This document shows positions 42,462 through 50,635 of a DNA stretch of 61,725 bases, piece by piece. The translations under genes and the position numbers were made by a program. Within the stretch, counting starts at the first letter, position 1; each line of letters opens with the position of its first letter. The notes under the pieces were generated by a model. The model did no database searches and was not told the origin of the DNA. It saw only the letters and a list, made by a program, of their open reading frames with translations. The stretch is from an uncultured Oscillibacter sp. (GTDB taxonomy: Bacteria > Bacillota > Clostridia > Oscillospirales > Oscillospiraceae): assembly GCA_945868085.1 (NCBI GenBank), contig CAMBKF010000006.1:1-61725 (forward strand), written 5' to 3'.

Positions 42462-43010
42462 ATGAGTCATTCGCTGAAAAAAGTTTGGAATGTAGTCAGC
42501 ACAGTGCTGGTGGTGCTGGTGGTGCTGCTGGCTGTGGCCCTGGTGGGCGTCCGGCTGGTGGGGCTGAATACATATGTCGTCCTTTCCGGCTCTATGGAGC
42601 CTACTTATCACACCGGCTCCATGCTCTATGTCAAGAAGGTGGACCCCCAGGACCTCCAGGTGGGCGATCCCATCACCTTCATGCTCAATGAGGATACCGT
42701 GGCCACCCACCGCATCATTGAGATCCTGCCCGACGAGGAGGACAGCTCCGTCCTCCGCTTCCGCACCCAGGGCGACGCCAACGACGCCCCGGACGGTACG
42801 CCCGTGCATTATAAAAATGTCATCGGCAAGCCCGTGTTTTCCGTACCCTATTTGGGGTATTTTGCAAACTTCGTGCAGAACCCGCCGGGGCTGTATTTTG
42901 CCATCGGCTTTGCCGTGGTGCTGGTTCTGCTGGTGTTCCTGCCCGACCTGCTGGATGACAGCGGAAAAAAGGGCAAGCGCGTCGCGGAGGATCCCGCGGC
43001 CCATAACTAA
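42462..43010 (+). CDS. sipW: signal peptidase I, SipW type
   Basis: A 182-residue ER-type signal peptidase: N-terminal helix (VVSTVLVVLVVLLAVALVGV), catalytic Ser44 in LSGSMEPTYHTGS, and His83 in ATHRIIEI in place of the Lys of ordinary bacterial type I enzymes, then a C-terminal membrane helix. In Bacillus SipW processes TasA and TapA, the biofilm amyloid fibre proteins. Here it is the first gene of a run whose next members carry SipW-type leader sequences, so it is very likely their dedicated peptidase. The symbol refers to the type. Confidence 0.92.
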   Translation: MSHSLKKVWNVVSTVLVVLVVLLAVALVGVRLVGLNTYVVLSGSMEPTYHTGSMLYVKKVDPQDLQVGDPITFMLNEDTVATHRIIEILPDEEDSSVLRFRTQGDANDAPDGTPVHYKNVIGKPVFSVPYLGYFANFVQNPPGLYFAIGFAVVLVLLVFLPDLLDDSGKKGKRVAEDPAAHN

Positions 43011-43066
43011 GGGGGTAACGCCGCAAGGCTCCCATATATATTATTCTTTATCAGGAGGTTTTTGTG

Positions 43067-43876
43067 ATGAAAGCAAAAACAAAGACAAAGGCACTGCTGA
43101 TGTCTCTGTGCGCGGTGTTGCTCGTGGCCGCTTCCGTGCTGGGCACCATGGCGTATTTGACGGACAGCAAGGATGTCAAGAACACCTTTACTGTCGGTAA
43201 TGTTGCCATCAAGCTGGACGAGGCGAAGGTTGACGAGAACGGCAACCCGGTGGACAAGGATGGCAAAGTTGTCGATAAGACCGAAGCTCCCCGCGTCACC
43301 GAGAACAAGTACAAGCTGCTGCCCGGTCACGTCTATGTGAAGGATCCTACTGTTACGGTGGTGGCACCCAGCGTGGAGTCCTATGTCCGCATGAAGGTCA
43401 CCTTCAACAATGCTTCTGAGCTTATCAAGATCTGCACGGATCCTAAATATGCGGATGAAGTGACCGGACTGGAAAATGCATTTCCTGAAGTCCGCATGCT
43501 CAAGTTCAGCACGAATTCTGAACTGTTCTGGATTTCTCCGCTGCATCCTGAAAACGGTACGTTCGACATGGAGGACGGCATCGACAATCCCAAGTACTGC
43601 ATCTATGATCAGAAGGCCGACACCCTGACCTACATCTTCTACTATGCAGACGAACTGGGCGGTACTGATACTGTTACTGCTGCTGACACAGATGTCGTGC
43701 TGCCTACTCTGTTCGATGAGATCACGCTGCCTGATTGGGTGGACGGCGATCAGCTTGCCAAACTCAAGGATCTCAAGATCACCGTGGTGGCCGAGGCTAT
43801 CCAGGCGGACGGCTTTGACGATGCTGACGAAGCCTGGGCTGCCTTTGATGCGCAGATGGCCAGAACCAACGGCTGA
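43067..43876 (+). CDS. TasA/camelysin-like exported protein 1
   Basis: A 269-residue secreted protein. The leader has a basic start, a hydrophobic core and the cleavage-region pattern LGTMAYLTDSKDVKNTFTVG, which is the SipW-substrate hallmark (GTLAYFTD...NTFTVGNV). The mature part is beta-rich and acidic, ending QADGFDDADEAWAAFD, a tail echoed in the other paralogues (AIQADGF). No membrane anchor or sortase motif. By family, a structural surface-fibre or camelysin-like protein; metallopeptidase activity of camelysins is not evident (no HEXXH). Start ATG with AGGAGG 8 nt upstream. Confidence 0.85.
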   Translation: MKAKTKTKALLMSLCAVLLVAASVLGTMAYLTDSKDVKNTFTVGNVAIKLDEAKVDENGNPVDKDGKVVDKTEAPRVTENKYKLLPGHVYVKDPTVTVVAPSVESYVRMKVTFNNASELIKICTDPKYADEVTGLENAFPEVRMLKFSTNSELFWISPLHPENGTFDMEDGIDNPKYCIYDQKADTLTYIFYYADELGGTDTVTAADTDVVLPTLFDEITLPDWVDGDQLAKLKDLKITVVAEAIQADGFDDADEAWAAFDAQMARTNG

Positions 43877-43981
43877 TAACTCCCTGCTGACTTCGTTTCC
43901 GACAGATAAATGGAGTTCAGGCTCCGGCGTCTGTTGAAATAAAATTCATTACAAGCATTTTAAGGAAAGGAAGAAAAAATC

Positions 43982-44524
43982 ATGAAAAAGAAAGTAATTT
44001 CTATCGTGGCAGTCGTCCTGGTGCTGTGCTGCGCCATCGGCGGCACCCTGGCTTGGCTGGCAGATAAGACCGACTCTGTGGTGAACACCTTTACTGTCGG
44101 CGACATCAACATCGACCTGGACGAGAGCAAAAATCTTGACCTGAAGATGGTGCCCGGCAAAACCATTACCAAGGACCCGTTTGTCAAGGTTGAGGCTAAT
44201 TCCGAGGCCTGCTGGCTGTTCGTGAAGGTGGAGAAGTCTACAAACTTTGATGACTTTATGACCTATGCTATTGCAGACGGTTGGACCGCACTTCCCGGTG
44301 TGGATGGCGTTTACTATCGTCAGGTAGCTGCTACTACTGCGGCTGTTACTTTCCCTGTACTGGCGGGCAATACCGTAACCGTCAAGAACGACGTTACCAA
44401 GACGATGCTGAACGATTTGACTGCTGCCACCTATCCCACTCTGACCTTCACGGCTTATGCTGTGCAGAGCGATGGCATTACCGATGTGGCAACTGCTTGG
44501 GCTGAGGCACAGAAGGCGGTCTAA
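43982..44524 (+). CDS. TasA/camelysin-like exported protein 2
   Basis: A 180-residue secreted protein with leader ending IGGTLAWLADKTDSVVNTFT and VGDINIDLDES after it. The mature domain (VPGKTITKDPFVKVEANSEA, LFVKVEKSTNF) has the TasA-like beta-sandwich rhythm: MVPG-hairpin, K-x-P, and a long VTFT-type strand near the end. The shortest paralogue. It lies 105 bp behind paralogue 1 with GGAAAGGAAG upstream. Function inferred as surface fibre subunit or minor component. Confidence 0.85.
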   Translation: MKKKVISIVAVVLVLCCAIGGTLAWLADKTDSVVNTFTVGDINIDLDESKNLDLKMVPGKTITKDPFVKVEANSEACWLFVKVEKSTNFDDFMTYAIADGWTALPGVDGVYYRQVAATTAAVTFPVLAGNTVTVKNDVTKTMLNDLTAATYPTLTFTAYAVQSDGITDVATAWAEAQKAV

Positions 44525-44580
44525 ATCTCCCCGCATTTCCCCAGTTTATTCAATTACATAAATGAAAGGAAAAAAGAATC

Positions 44581-45408
44581 ATGACTAAGAAGAAGATCGT
44601 ATCTCTGTGCCTGGCGGCTGTGCTGGTCGTTATGGCCATCGCCGGCGCCACCGTGGCGTATTTCACTGACACCGATGCTAAGGACAATACCTTCACCGTT
44701 GGCAATGTGAAAATCGAGCTGCTGGAGTCCCAGTACCACCGCGTCAATGCTGGTAAGGGCAATGCCGTTGGTCAAACGGAACCTTTAATGGGCGGCTATC
44801 TGTGGGCAGCTGACGTGGATATGCAGGGCACTCCCGATAACACCCCCAACTACGTTACCTCCGGCGAGGTTTGGGATGGCCAGTACTTCTCCGATGCGCA
44901 GATTGAAGCCGATGCCGCAGCCTACAAGGAAGGCTACTTCCAGGAGCACAGCCAGAACATGGTTCCCGGTGCTAACGTTCGCAAGAACCCCTATGTGAAG
45001 AACATCGGTGCCAACGATGCGTATATCCGCATCCGCACGCTGATTCCCGTATCCCTGTTTGATGTCATCGACAAGGGCCCTTCCTATTGGACAACTACCG
45101 CTATGAACGAGGGTCAGGTCACCTCAAAGGCTGTCACCGCTTATAATACCGCTGGTGCAACAGATGTTAAGCAAGTTGAGCGCGATGGCATTATGTACTA
45201 TGAGTATGACTTTACCTTTGTAAAGCCTGTAAAGGCCGGCGAGTTGACCTTCTGGAACGTCTGGGGCAACATTGCTATCAATAAGGATGCAACGGCTGAG
45301 GATCTGGCAAATGTTGAATCCTTCGACGTTCTCTTCGAGGCTGACGCCATCCAGGCCGAGGGCTTCGCAGACGCTGCCGCTGCTTTCGCCGCTTTTGACG
45401 CTAAGTAA
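44581..45408 (+). CDS. TasA/camelysin-like exported protein 3
   Basis: A 275-residue secreted protein with SipW-type leader (AGATVAYFTDTDAKDNTFTV, then GNVKIELLESQ). The central VPGANVRKNPYVKNIGAND is the TasA-like PG-x-x-v-x-k-x-P strand pair. It ends QAEGFADAAAAFAAFDAK, related to the tail of paralogue 1. There is no anchor. Lies 56 bp behind paralogue 2; two hairpins follow it. Confidence 0.87.
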   Translation: MTKKKIVSLCLAAVLVVMAIAGATVAYFTDTDAKDNTFTVGNVKIELLESQYHRVNAGKGNAVGQTEPLMGGYLWAADVDMQGTPDNTPNYVTSGEVWDGQYFSDAQIEADAAAYKEGYFQEHSQNMVPGANVRKNPYVKNIGANDAYIRIRTLIPVSLFDVIDKGPSYWTTTAMNEGQVTSKAVTAYNTAGATDVKQVERDGIMYYEYDFTFVKPVKAGELTFWNVWGNIAINKDATAEDLANVESFDVLFEADAIQAEGFADAAAAFAAFDAK

Positions 45409-45420
45409 TTCCAAATCACC

Positions 45421-45490
45421 CCGGCCCTGCACCCCTTCGGGGGTGCAGGCCATAGGAGAGTACCCGGCACAGTGCGCCGGATATTCTCCT
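45421..45490 (+). other. two successive hairpins inside the fibre gene cluster
   Basis: GCCCTGCACCCC / GGGGTGCAGGCC with a short TTC loop, then an imperfect AGGAGAGTACCCGGC / GCCGGATATTCTCCT stem. Neither has a long T run, so they may slow decay or attenuate between paralogues 3 and 4 and give unequal expression. Confidence 0.55.
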
Positions 45491-45524
45491 ATGACCTCAA
45501 TACTGGAGAATGAGGAGTGTAATT

Positions 45525-46106
45525 ATGAAGAAAAGAAGCCTGAAAACCAAGCTGCTGGCGCTGTCCGTGGTGCTGATCCTGGCGGCGCTGTCGGTCTACG
45601 GCACCCTGGCCTATTTCACGGCCCAGGGCACCGCCCGGAACGTCATCACCACCGGCGATGTGAAAATCGCCCTGGAGGAGCGGATGCTCACTCCGGACGG
45701 TGAAAAGACCGTGCCCTTTGAGAATCAGCTGGGCGTTATGCCCGGCAGCGATGTCTCCAAGATCGTCACGGTGACCAACACCGGCGGCCAGCCCGCCTGG
45801 GTGCGTGTCTCCCTGGACAAGGCCATTGAGCTGGCCCGGGGCGTGGAGGGGGAGGCGGACCTTTCCCTGGTCACCTGCGATCTGAACACGGAGAACTGGA
45901 CGGAAAAGGACGGCTATTACTATTATAACGCCGCCCTGGAGCCGGGCCAGACCACCGAGCCGCTGTTCACTGCGGTCCACTTCGCCGAGACCATGAGCAA
46001 TATGTACCAGGAGAGCCGTGCCATTCTGCAGGTGAACGCCTTCGCCACGCAGACCGCGCACAACGGCGCCTCTGCCCTGGACGCCGCCGGCTGGCCTGAA
46101 GCCTGA
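45525..46106 (+). CDS. TasA/camelysin-like exported protein 4
   Basis: A 193-residue secreted protein; leader KKRSLKTKLLALSVVLILAA and cleavage region YGTLAYFTAQGTARNVITTG. The mature domain carries VMPGSDVSKIVTVTNTGGQP, the PG-x-x-v strand seen in CalY/TasA-like proteins, and DGYYYYNAALEPGQTTEPLF, a motif also found in paralogue 5 (DGYYYYTKPVAPGATPAANL). Higher GC than the neighbouring vWA gene. SD GAGGAG. Confidence 0.87.
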   Translation: MKKRSLKTKLLALSVVLILAALSVYGTLAYFTAQGTARNVITTGDVKIALEERMLTPDGEKTVPFENQLGVMPGSDVSKIVTVTNTGGQPAWVRVSLDKAIELARGVEGEADLSLVTCDLNTENWTEKDGYYYYNAALEPGQTTEPLFTAVHFAETMSNMYQESRAILQVNAFATQTAHNGASALDAAGWPEA

Positions 46107-46123
46107 GAAGGGAGGAAACGCAT

Positions 46124-48895
46124 ATGAAACTGAAAAAAGTCCTGTCCCTGCTGCTGGCGCTGGTCATGACCGTCAGCCTGCTGACCTTGCCCGCCCACGC
46201 GGAGGATGCCGGGGCCGAGGAGACGGGTACCACCGCCGCGGCAGACTATGCTGATGTTGCATTGTTCCGTGAGCTTTTGGCAGCGAAGCAGAGCGGTTCT
46301 CGGCTGCTCCGTGCACCTCGTGTTGCAGCAGCTCAAAACAATCCGGAAGGACTGGAACTGACCAAGTCTGTGACGGATAATCAGGACGGAACATATACGA
46401 TCAATCTGGAAGCCTATACCACTGGCGAGATTACGACCAGCACTGGTGTGAAGCCGGTTGACGTTGTGCTGCTTGTGGATATGTCAAGCAGTATGAACAA
46501 TAGTTTCTCTGAAGGCGGCTGGGTATATACGGAGGTTTATGAATTAAACAGAAATAGTATATACTATGTCCGATCAGGGTCTAGTTATAAAGAGGTCGAA
46601 TGGTGCAGTACATGTAAGACTTGGACAAATGGTTGTTGGACTGGATTGCGTCACCATCCTGGAACAGAATACACGCCTATGGAATCTGCAGATGATCCTA
46701 CCAGCGACAGTGTGCAGTTTTATACAAGAGAATACAGGCAGAGCATGACTCGCTTGGAAGCTTTGAAGCAGGCTGCAACCACCTTTATTACGGATGTCGC
46801 AAAAAAGGGCGGTAACCGTATGGCAATCGTGGGATTCCATGACTACGCTGTTTCACTTACCAACGGCTTTCTTGATGCGACTGCTAATGAGAATGCATTG
46901 AAAAATGCTGTTAATAACATTTCGATTGGAAAAAATTACCCTTACCCTGCAACCGATCATGACGATGCGTTAATTGAAGCAGAGGATTTGTTTAAAAATT
47001 CGGATGCGAGCGCGAAGGAACGGGAGCGCGTAGTTGTTCTGTTTACGGATGGCGAACCGGAACCGTACGACAGCAGCACCTGGAGCAGTACTACGGTAAA
47101 GAATGCGGTTGAATCGGCCTATCGGTTAAAAAATACCTATGAGGCAGCTGTATACTGTATTTCTGTTGCACCCGGAACGGATGCCGAGAGCATGTCTTCT
47201 CCGATGGATAAATACATGAGCTATGTGTCCTCCAATTACCCGAACGCGCATTATACAGGACAGACAATCAACAAGCGCAACTGGGAGAGTAATGACGATT
47301 TCGAGCGGCGCGTGGTGCAGCAGATCACCCCGGGCGCACAGGCGGACATCTCGAAGGGCAGCTTTTACCTGTCGGCCGGCAGTATAAATGCGTTGGAGAA
47401 CATCTTCAAGCAAATCGCTGATCAAACGGGTGGCTCCAGCATTTCGCTTGGAAGCAGTGCTGTGGTTAAAGACGTTGTTACACCGTACTTTAATATGCCC
47501 GATAACGTCAATGACGTTACAGTACAGGAAGTTGACTGCCTGAGCTACAATACGGCTACCGGAGAGGCCACATGGGAAACGGCTGGCACAAAGCTGGAAG
47601 ACGCAGTGACAATTGAAGGTTCGCAGGTCAACGTAACCAAATTTGACTTCAACCAGAATTTTATTTCTGAAAAAGGACGTGTTGAAGGCGATGTTACCCA
47701 GGCGGGTGACTTCCATGGCAGAAAGCTTGTAATTTCCTTTACTGTAACTCCGAAGGATGGTTTCCTCGGCGGCAACGGTGTGCCCACCAATGAAAGCGCT
47801 GGGATTTATGTGGACCCAGATGCAAAAGAGCCTCTTGCTACGGCCACGGCGGATCCGGTGGATGTTAAAATTGGTGAGGTTAAGGTTTCCGACATCCAAT
47901 CCAATGTATATTTGGGCGGCTATTACAGTGAGACTGTACCTGCGGAGCAGATTAAGGATCAAATGACTGTCACCTGTGGGGATGTAACGCTGGATTTGAC
48001 GAAAGAAAACTTCGGTTTGGAAGACTGGCAGCACGAATATGTGGATATTGTCGTCACTGTGAAGGACGCAAATGGAAATGATCTGACTGGCGGTATTGAT
48101 TCTCTGACGGAGGATGTTGCGTATACAGTGACCGTAACCGTAACGCCCAAACACACAGAGGGGAACGCTAAGGAACAGTCCGGTTCCGGAACAGATACGA
48201 TTCATGTGTTTAAACCGGAACTGACCTTCGCCGACGGCGAGGGCTACTATGGTGAAACCGTACCCGCAGCGTTTGACGGTAATCTGAAGAATACTAGATG
48301 GGTTCACTACACCAATGGTTCGGTTGACAAGGTCGCTGGCGACGAGGGCGTTTCTATGCTGAACGATCGACCCAACTTGGCATTGACCTACACACTGGAC
48401 AGCGACAAAATTGCTAACGGTAAGTACACCAAGGAGGATGTTCCTGTTGATGTGACCGTGAAAATCGGCAACAGGGATGTGACTGACTACACCACATTCC
48501 TGCACACAAATTGTGACGGTAAGATTTGCAATGTTCCCGAGGGTAAGGCGTTCCTGGTCCACATCAAGACCTGCACGCTGAGCATCACTAAAAAGGGCGG
48601 CGAGGGCGATGAGACTTATGTGTTCGATGTTTACAAGGACGGCGAGAAGTATTCCGAAGTGACCATCCAGGGCAATGGCATCGAAACGCTGGTGGAGCTG
48701 CCTGTGGGTACCTACACCATCCAGGAGGACACCAACTGGAGCTGGCGATATGGTACCCCCACTTACTCCGTTAAAGACGCTAACTTGAATTCGACAACGC
48801 CTATCGGCACTATCACCTGCACCAATACGAAGACTGTGGACAGCTGGCTCAACGGCTTCAGCACTGTGGTCCGCAACATCTTTGGTAAGAACTGA
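46124..48895 (+). CDS. von Willebrand factor A domain surface protein
   Basis: A 923-residue exported protein. Conventional signal peptide (LLLALVMTVSLLTLPAHA, about 9-26). vWA domain from about 112 with an intact MIDAS DMSSS at 119-123; it has an unusual early insertion with CSTCKTWTNGCW. VVLFTDGEPE is the later MIDAS-region aspartate. After about residue 440 come several beta-rich repeats (DVKIGEVKVSDIQSNVYLGG and similar), then a SpaA/pilin-like domain near the C-terminus (LSITKKGG ... ELPVGTYTIQED). It ends NGFSTVVRNIFGKN with no LPXTG or membrane anchor. Probably an adhesin or fibre tip. GC and codon use fall sharply after the first 60 codons. Confidence 0.88.
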   Translation: MKLKKVLSLLLALVMTVSLLTLPAHAEDAGAEETGTTAAADYADVALFRELLAAKQSGSRLLRAPRVAAAQNNPEGLELTKSVTDNQDGTYTINLEAYTTGEITTSTGVKPVDVVLLVDMSSSMNNSFSEGGWVYTEVYELNRNSIYYVRSGSSYKEVEWCSTCKTWTNGCWTGLRHHPGTEYTPMESADDPTSDSVQFYTREYRQSMTRLEALKQAATTFITDVAKKGGNRMAIVGFHDYAVSLTNGFLDATANENALKNAVNNISIGKNYPYPATDHDDALIEAEDLFKNSDASAKERERVVVLFTDGEPEPYDSSTWSSTTVKNAVESAYRLKNTYEAAVYCISVAPGTDAESMSSPMDKYMSYVSSNYPNAHYTGQTINKRNWESNDDFERRVVQQITPGAQADISKGSFYLSAGSINALENIFKQIADQTGGSSISLGSSAVVKDVVTPYFNMPDNVNDVTVQEVDCLSYNTATGEATWETAGTKLEDAVTIEGSQVNVTKFDFNQNFISEKGRVEGDVTQAGDFHGRKLVISFTVTPKDGFLGGNGVPTNESAGIYVDPDAKEPLATATADPVDVKIGEVKVSDIQSNVYLGGYYSETVPAEQIKDQMTVTCGDVTLDLTKENFGLEDWQHEYVDIVVTVKDANGNDLTGGIDSLTEDVAYTVTVTVTPKHTEGNAKEQSGSGTDTIHVFKPELTFADGEGYYGETVPAAFDGNLKNTRWVHYTNGSVDKVAGDEGVSMLNDRPNLALTYTLDSDKIANGKYTKEDVPVDVTVKIGNRDVTDYTTFLHTNCDGKICNVPEGKAFLVHIKTCTLSITKKGGEGDETYVFDVYKDGEKYSEVTIQGNGIETLVELPVGTYTIQEDTNWSWRYGTPTYSVKDANLNSTTPIGTITCTNTKTVDSWLNGFSTVVRNIFGKN

Positions 48896-48912
48896 GAAAG
48901 GAGGGAATGATG

Positions 48913-49506
48913 ATGTATAGAGGCAAACACGAAGCCCGGCGCAGCGGGAAAACAGCTCGCAAGGGTCGGCTCACCGCTATGATCGTTTCTGTGGTGCTGA
49001 TTTTGGCACTGGCTATCGGCGGTACCATCGCATGGATGAGCACCAAGACAGATTCGGTCGTCAACACCTTCAATCCCTCCCAGGTGACCTGTAGAGTTGA
49101 AGAGGAGTTTAACGGTGAGACCAAAACCAACGTGAACGTGACGAACACAGGAGACATCTCCGCATTCATCCGCGTCAAGCTGGTGTCCTACCGCACCAAT
49201 GAGGCCGGCCAGCACATCGGCGGCGTAGCGGAGGCCCCTACAGTCAATTTTGGCTATTATTGGACCTATTTTGACGGATATTACTATTACACCAAACCGG
49301 TTGCTCCCGGTGCAACGCCTGCAGCTAATTTGGCTGAGGCCATTGAGCTTGTTAAGGACTATGCGGATGCTGATGGCGGCCACCAGTCTATCGACGTCAT
49401 CGCAGAGGCCATTCAGGCAGGTCCTGAGGCGGCTGTCCAGGCGGCATGGGGTAATAACTTCTCGATTAAAGCTAATGGCGAGCTTTCCGTGACCAGTGGT
49501 AATTAA
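48913..49506 (+). CDS. TasA/camelysin-like exported protein 5
   Basis: A secreted protein of about 197 residues with an unusually long, basic N-region (RGKHEARRSGKTARKGRL) before the hydrophobic core and SipW-type site IGGTIAWMSTKTDSVVNTFN. The mature domain has VNVTNTGDISAFIRVKLV and DGYYYYTKPVAPGATPAANL, as in paralogue 4. Three ATGs in a row precede it; the third is 7 nt from GGAGGG and is preferred. It follows the vWA gene by 17 bp. Confidence 0.85.
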   Translation: MYRGKHEARRSGKTARKGRLTAMIVSVVLILALAIGGTIAWMSTKTDSVVNTFNPSQVTCRVEEEFNGETKTNVNVTNTGDISAFIRVKLVSYRTNEAGQHIGGVAEAPTVNFGYYWTYFDGYYYYTKPVAPGATPAANLAEAIELVKDYADADGGHQSIDVIAEAIQAGPEAAVQAAWGNNFSIKANGELSVTSGN

Positions 49507-49521
49507 GGGGGGTGGCGAGAT

Positions 49522-50181
49522 ATGAAGAAAACTTGTAAAGCAATTCTTTCGCTGGCCCTGACGCTGCTCATGCTTATGGGCCTCGCGACCACCGCCTTTG
49601 CTGACGGGCAGGTCACTTATGACGGCAACGCCCGGGAGTTCATCTTTGCACCCGGCAGCGAGTATTCTCCCACCGACCTGTTTACGGATTTCAAGAATGT
49701 CATGCCCGGTGACTCTATCACCCAGAAGGTCACCATTGACAATAAGGTGGAGAAGAACGTCAAGATCAAGGTTTACATGCGCGCCTTGGGCGCGGTGGAG
49801 GGCTCGGAGGAGTTCCTTTCTCAGATGAATCTGATCGTGAAGCTGGACGGCAACTCCCAACTGTTTGCCGCTCCCGCCGACCAGACCGCGCAGCTGAGCG
49901 ACTGGGTCTGCCTGGGTACCGTCTATTCCGGCGGCAAGATCGACCTGGATGTGACGCTGAATGTGCCCATCACCATGGAGAATGATTTCCAGGCTTCCGT
50001 GGGCTATCTAGATTGGCAGTTCAAGGTCGACGAGCTCCCGGTGGAGCCCGATGATCCCACCCCGCCTCCCACGGGCGATACCTTCAACGCGACCCTGTGG
50101 GTGATCGTGATGGTGGCCAGCCTGGCCGTGATCGTGTTCCTGTTTGTGAACCGCAAGCGGAAGAACAAGGCCGACAATTAA
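49522..50181 (+). CDS. exported protein with LPXTG-like anchor
   Basis: A 219-residue protein with a conventional signal peptide ([15 protein letters not shown]), a beta-rich domain ([20 protein letters not shown]), a proline-rich linker ([13 protein letters not shown]), a membrane helix ([18 protein letters not shown]) and a basic tail NRKRKNK. PPTGD before the helix and tail is a variant sortase-sorting signal, so it may anchor the fibre to the wall or membrane, analogous in role to TapA. No sortase gene is in the window. Last cargo gene before a terminator. Confidence 0.85.
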   Translation: MKKTCKAILSLALTLLMLMGLATTAFADGQVTYDGNAREFIFAPGSEYSPTDLFTDFKNVMPGDSITQKVTIDNKVEKNVKIKVYMRALGAVEGSEEFLSQMNLIVKLDGNSQLFAAPADQTAQLSDWVCLGTVYSGGKIDLDVTLNVPITMENDFQASVGYLDWQFKVDELPVEPDDPTPPPTGDTFNATLWVIVMVASLAVIVFLFVNRKRKNKADN

Positions 50182-50207
50182 ACAAGGTAATGCAGCCACC
50201 GGCTGCA

Positions 50208-50252
50208 GCAGAAAGCGTCCGCATGGAACCCCATGCGGACGCTTTTTACACA
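50208..50252 (+). terminator. terminator of the fibre cluster
   Basis: AAAGCGTCCGCATG / CATGCGGACGCTTT stem with a short loop and TTTTTAC. The next 145 bp contain no gene. Confidence 0.85.
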
Positions 50253-50397
50253 ATGGGTCTGGAGGACGGCCTCCAAAATGAGACAGGCGGGGACAGATTC
50301 AACGGACTGAAACACTGCAGACAAACAGCGGAAATAAAAGCAAAAAAATAGCGGACTGTGCCATTGACACAGGTCACGGCAACATTTTTGATGCAAG

Positions 50398-50426
50398 TTG
50401 ACAACCTCTCGCTCATACGATATGAT
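50398..50426 (+). promoter_or_regulatory. promoter of the small protein and recombinase genes
   Basis: TTGACA, 17 bp, TATGAT. Overlapping it is CATACGATA (50414-50422), which fits the -10 consensus of the mother-cell sigma factors (sigma-K CATANNNTA; close to sigma-E CATACAAT). The -10 is so near the SD that the transcript start would fall within or next to it. Confidence 0.6.
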
Positions 50427-50440
50427 CCGGGAGGTGGCAT

Positions 50441-50635
50441 ATGAAAAATAAGAGCATTGTGGTTCGATGCAGCTACTCGGATACCGGACCGGCGCTGGAG
50501 GAGCTGGTCCGGGATTCCTTTCGGGTCTATCTGAAAAAGGAGCTGTCGCGCCAAGGAGGATACAGGGGCACACAAAAGGCGGATGCTGCTGGGCAAGGAC
50601 CCAGGCCGGGTGAGGATGCATGTTTCAGGAGATAA
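50441..50635 (+). CDS. small protein upstream of the recombinase
   Basis: A 64-residue basic protein (MKNKSIVVRCSYSDTGPALE, LEELVRDSFRVYL) behind GGGAGGTG with good spacing. Its end overlaps the recombinase start by 16 bp in another frame, so translation of the two is coupled. Not recognised as a named family. Small proteins next to large serine recombinases are often recombination directionality factors, as required for skin excision in Clostridioides, so that is a reasonable hypothesis and not more. Confidence 0.7.
   Translation: MKNKSIVVRCSYSDTGPALEELVRDSFRVYLKKELSRQGGYRGTQKADAAGQGPRPGEDACFRR

Noticed and set aside
46124-48895. LPXTG anchoring of the vWA protein
   Set aside because: The C-terminus ends NGFSTVVRNIFGKN without a sorting signal, hydrophobic helix or basic tail.
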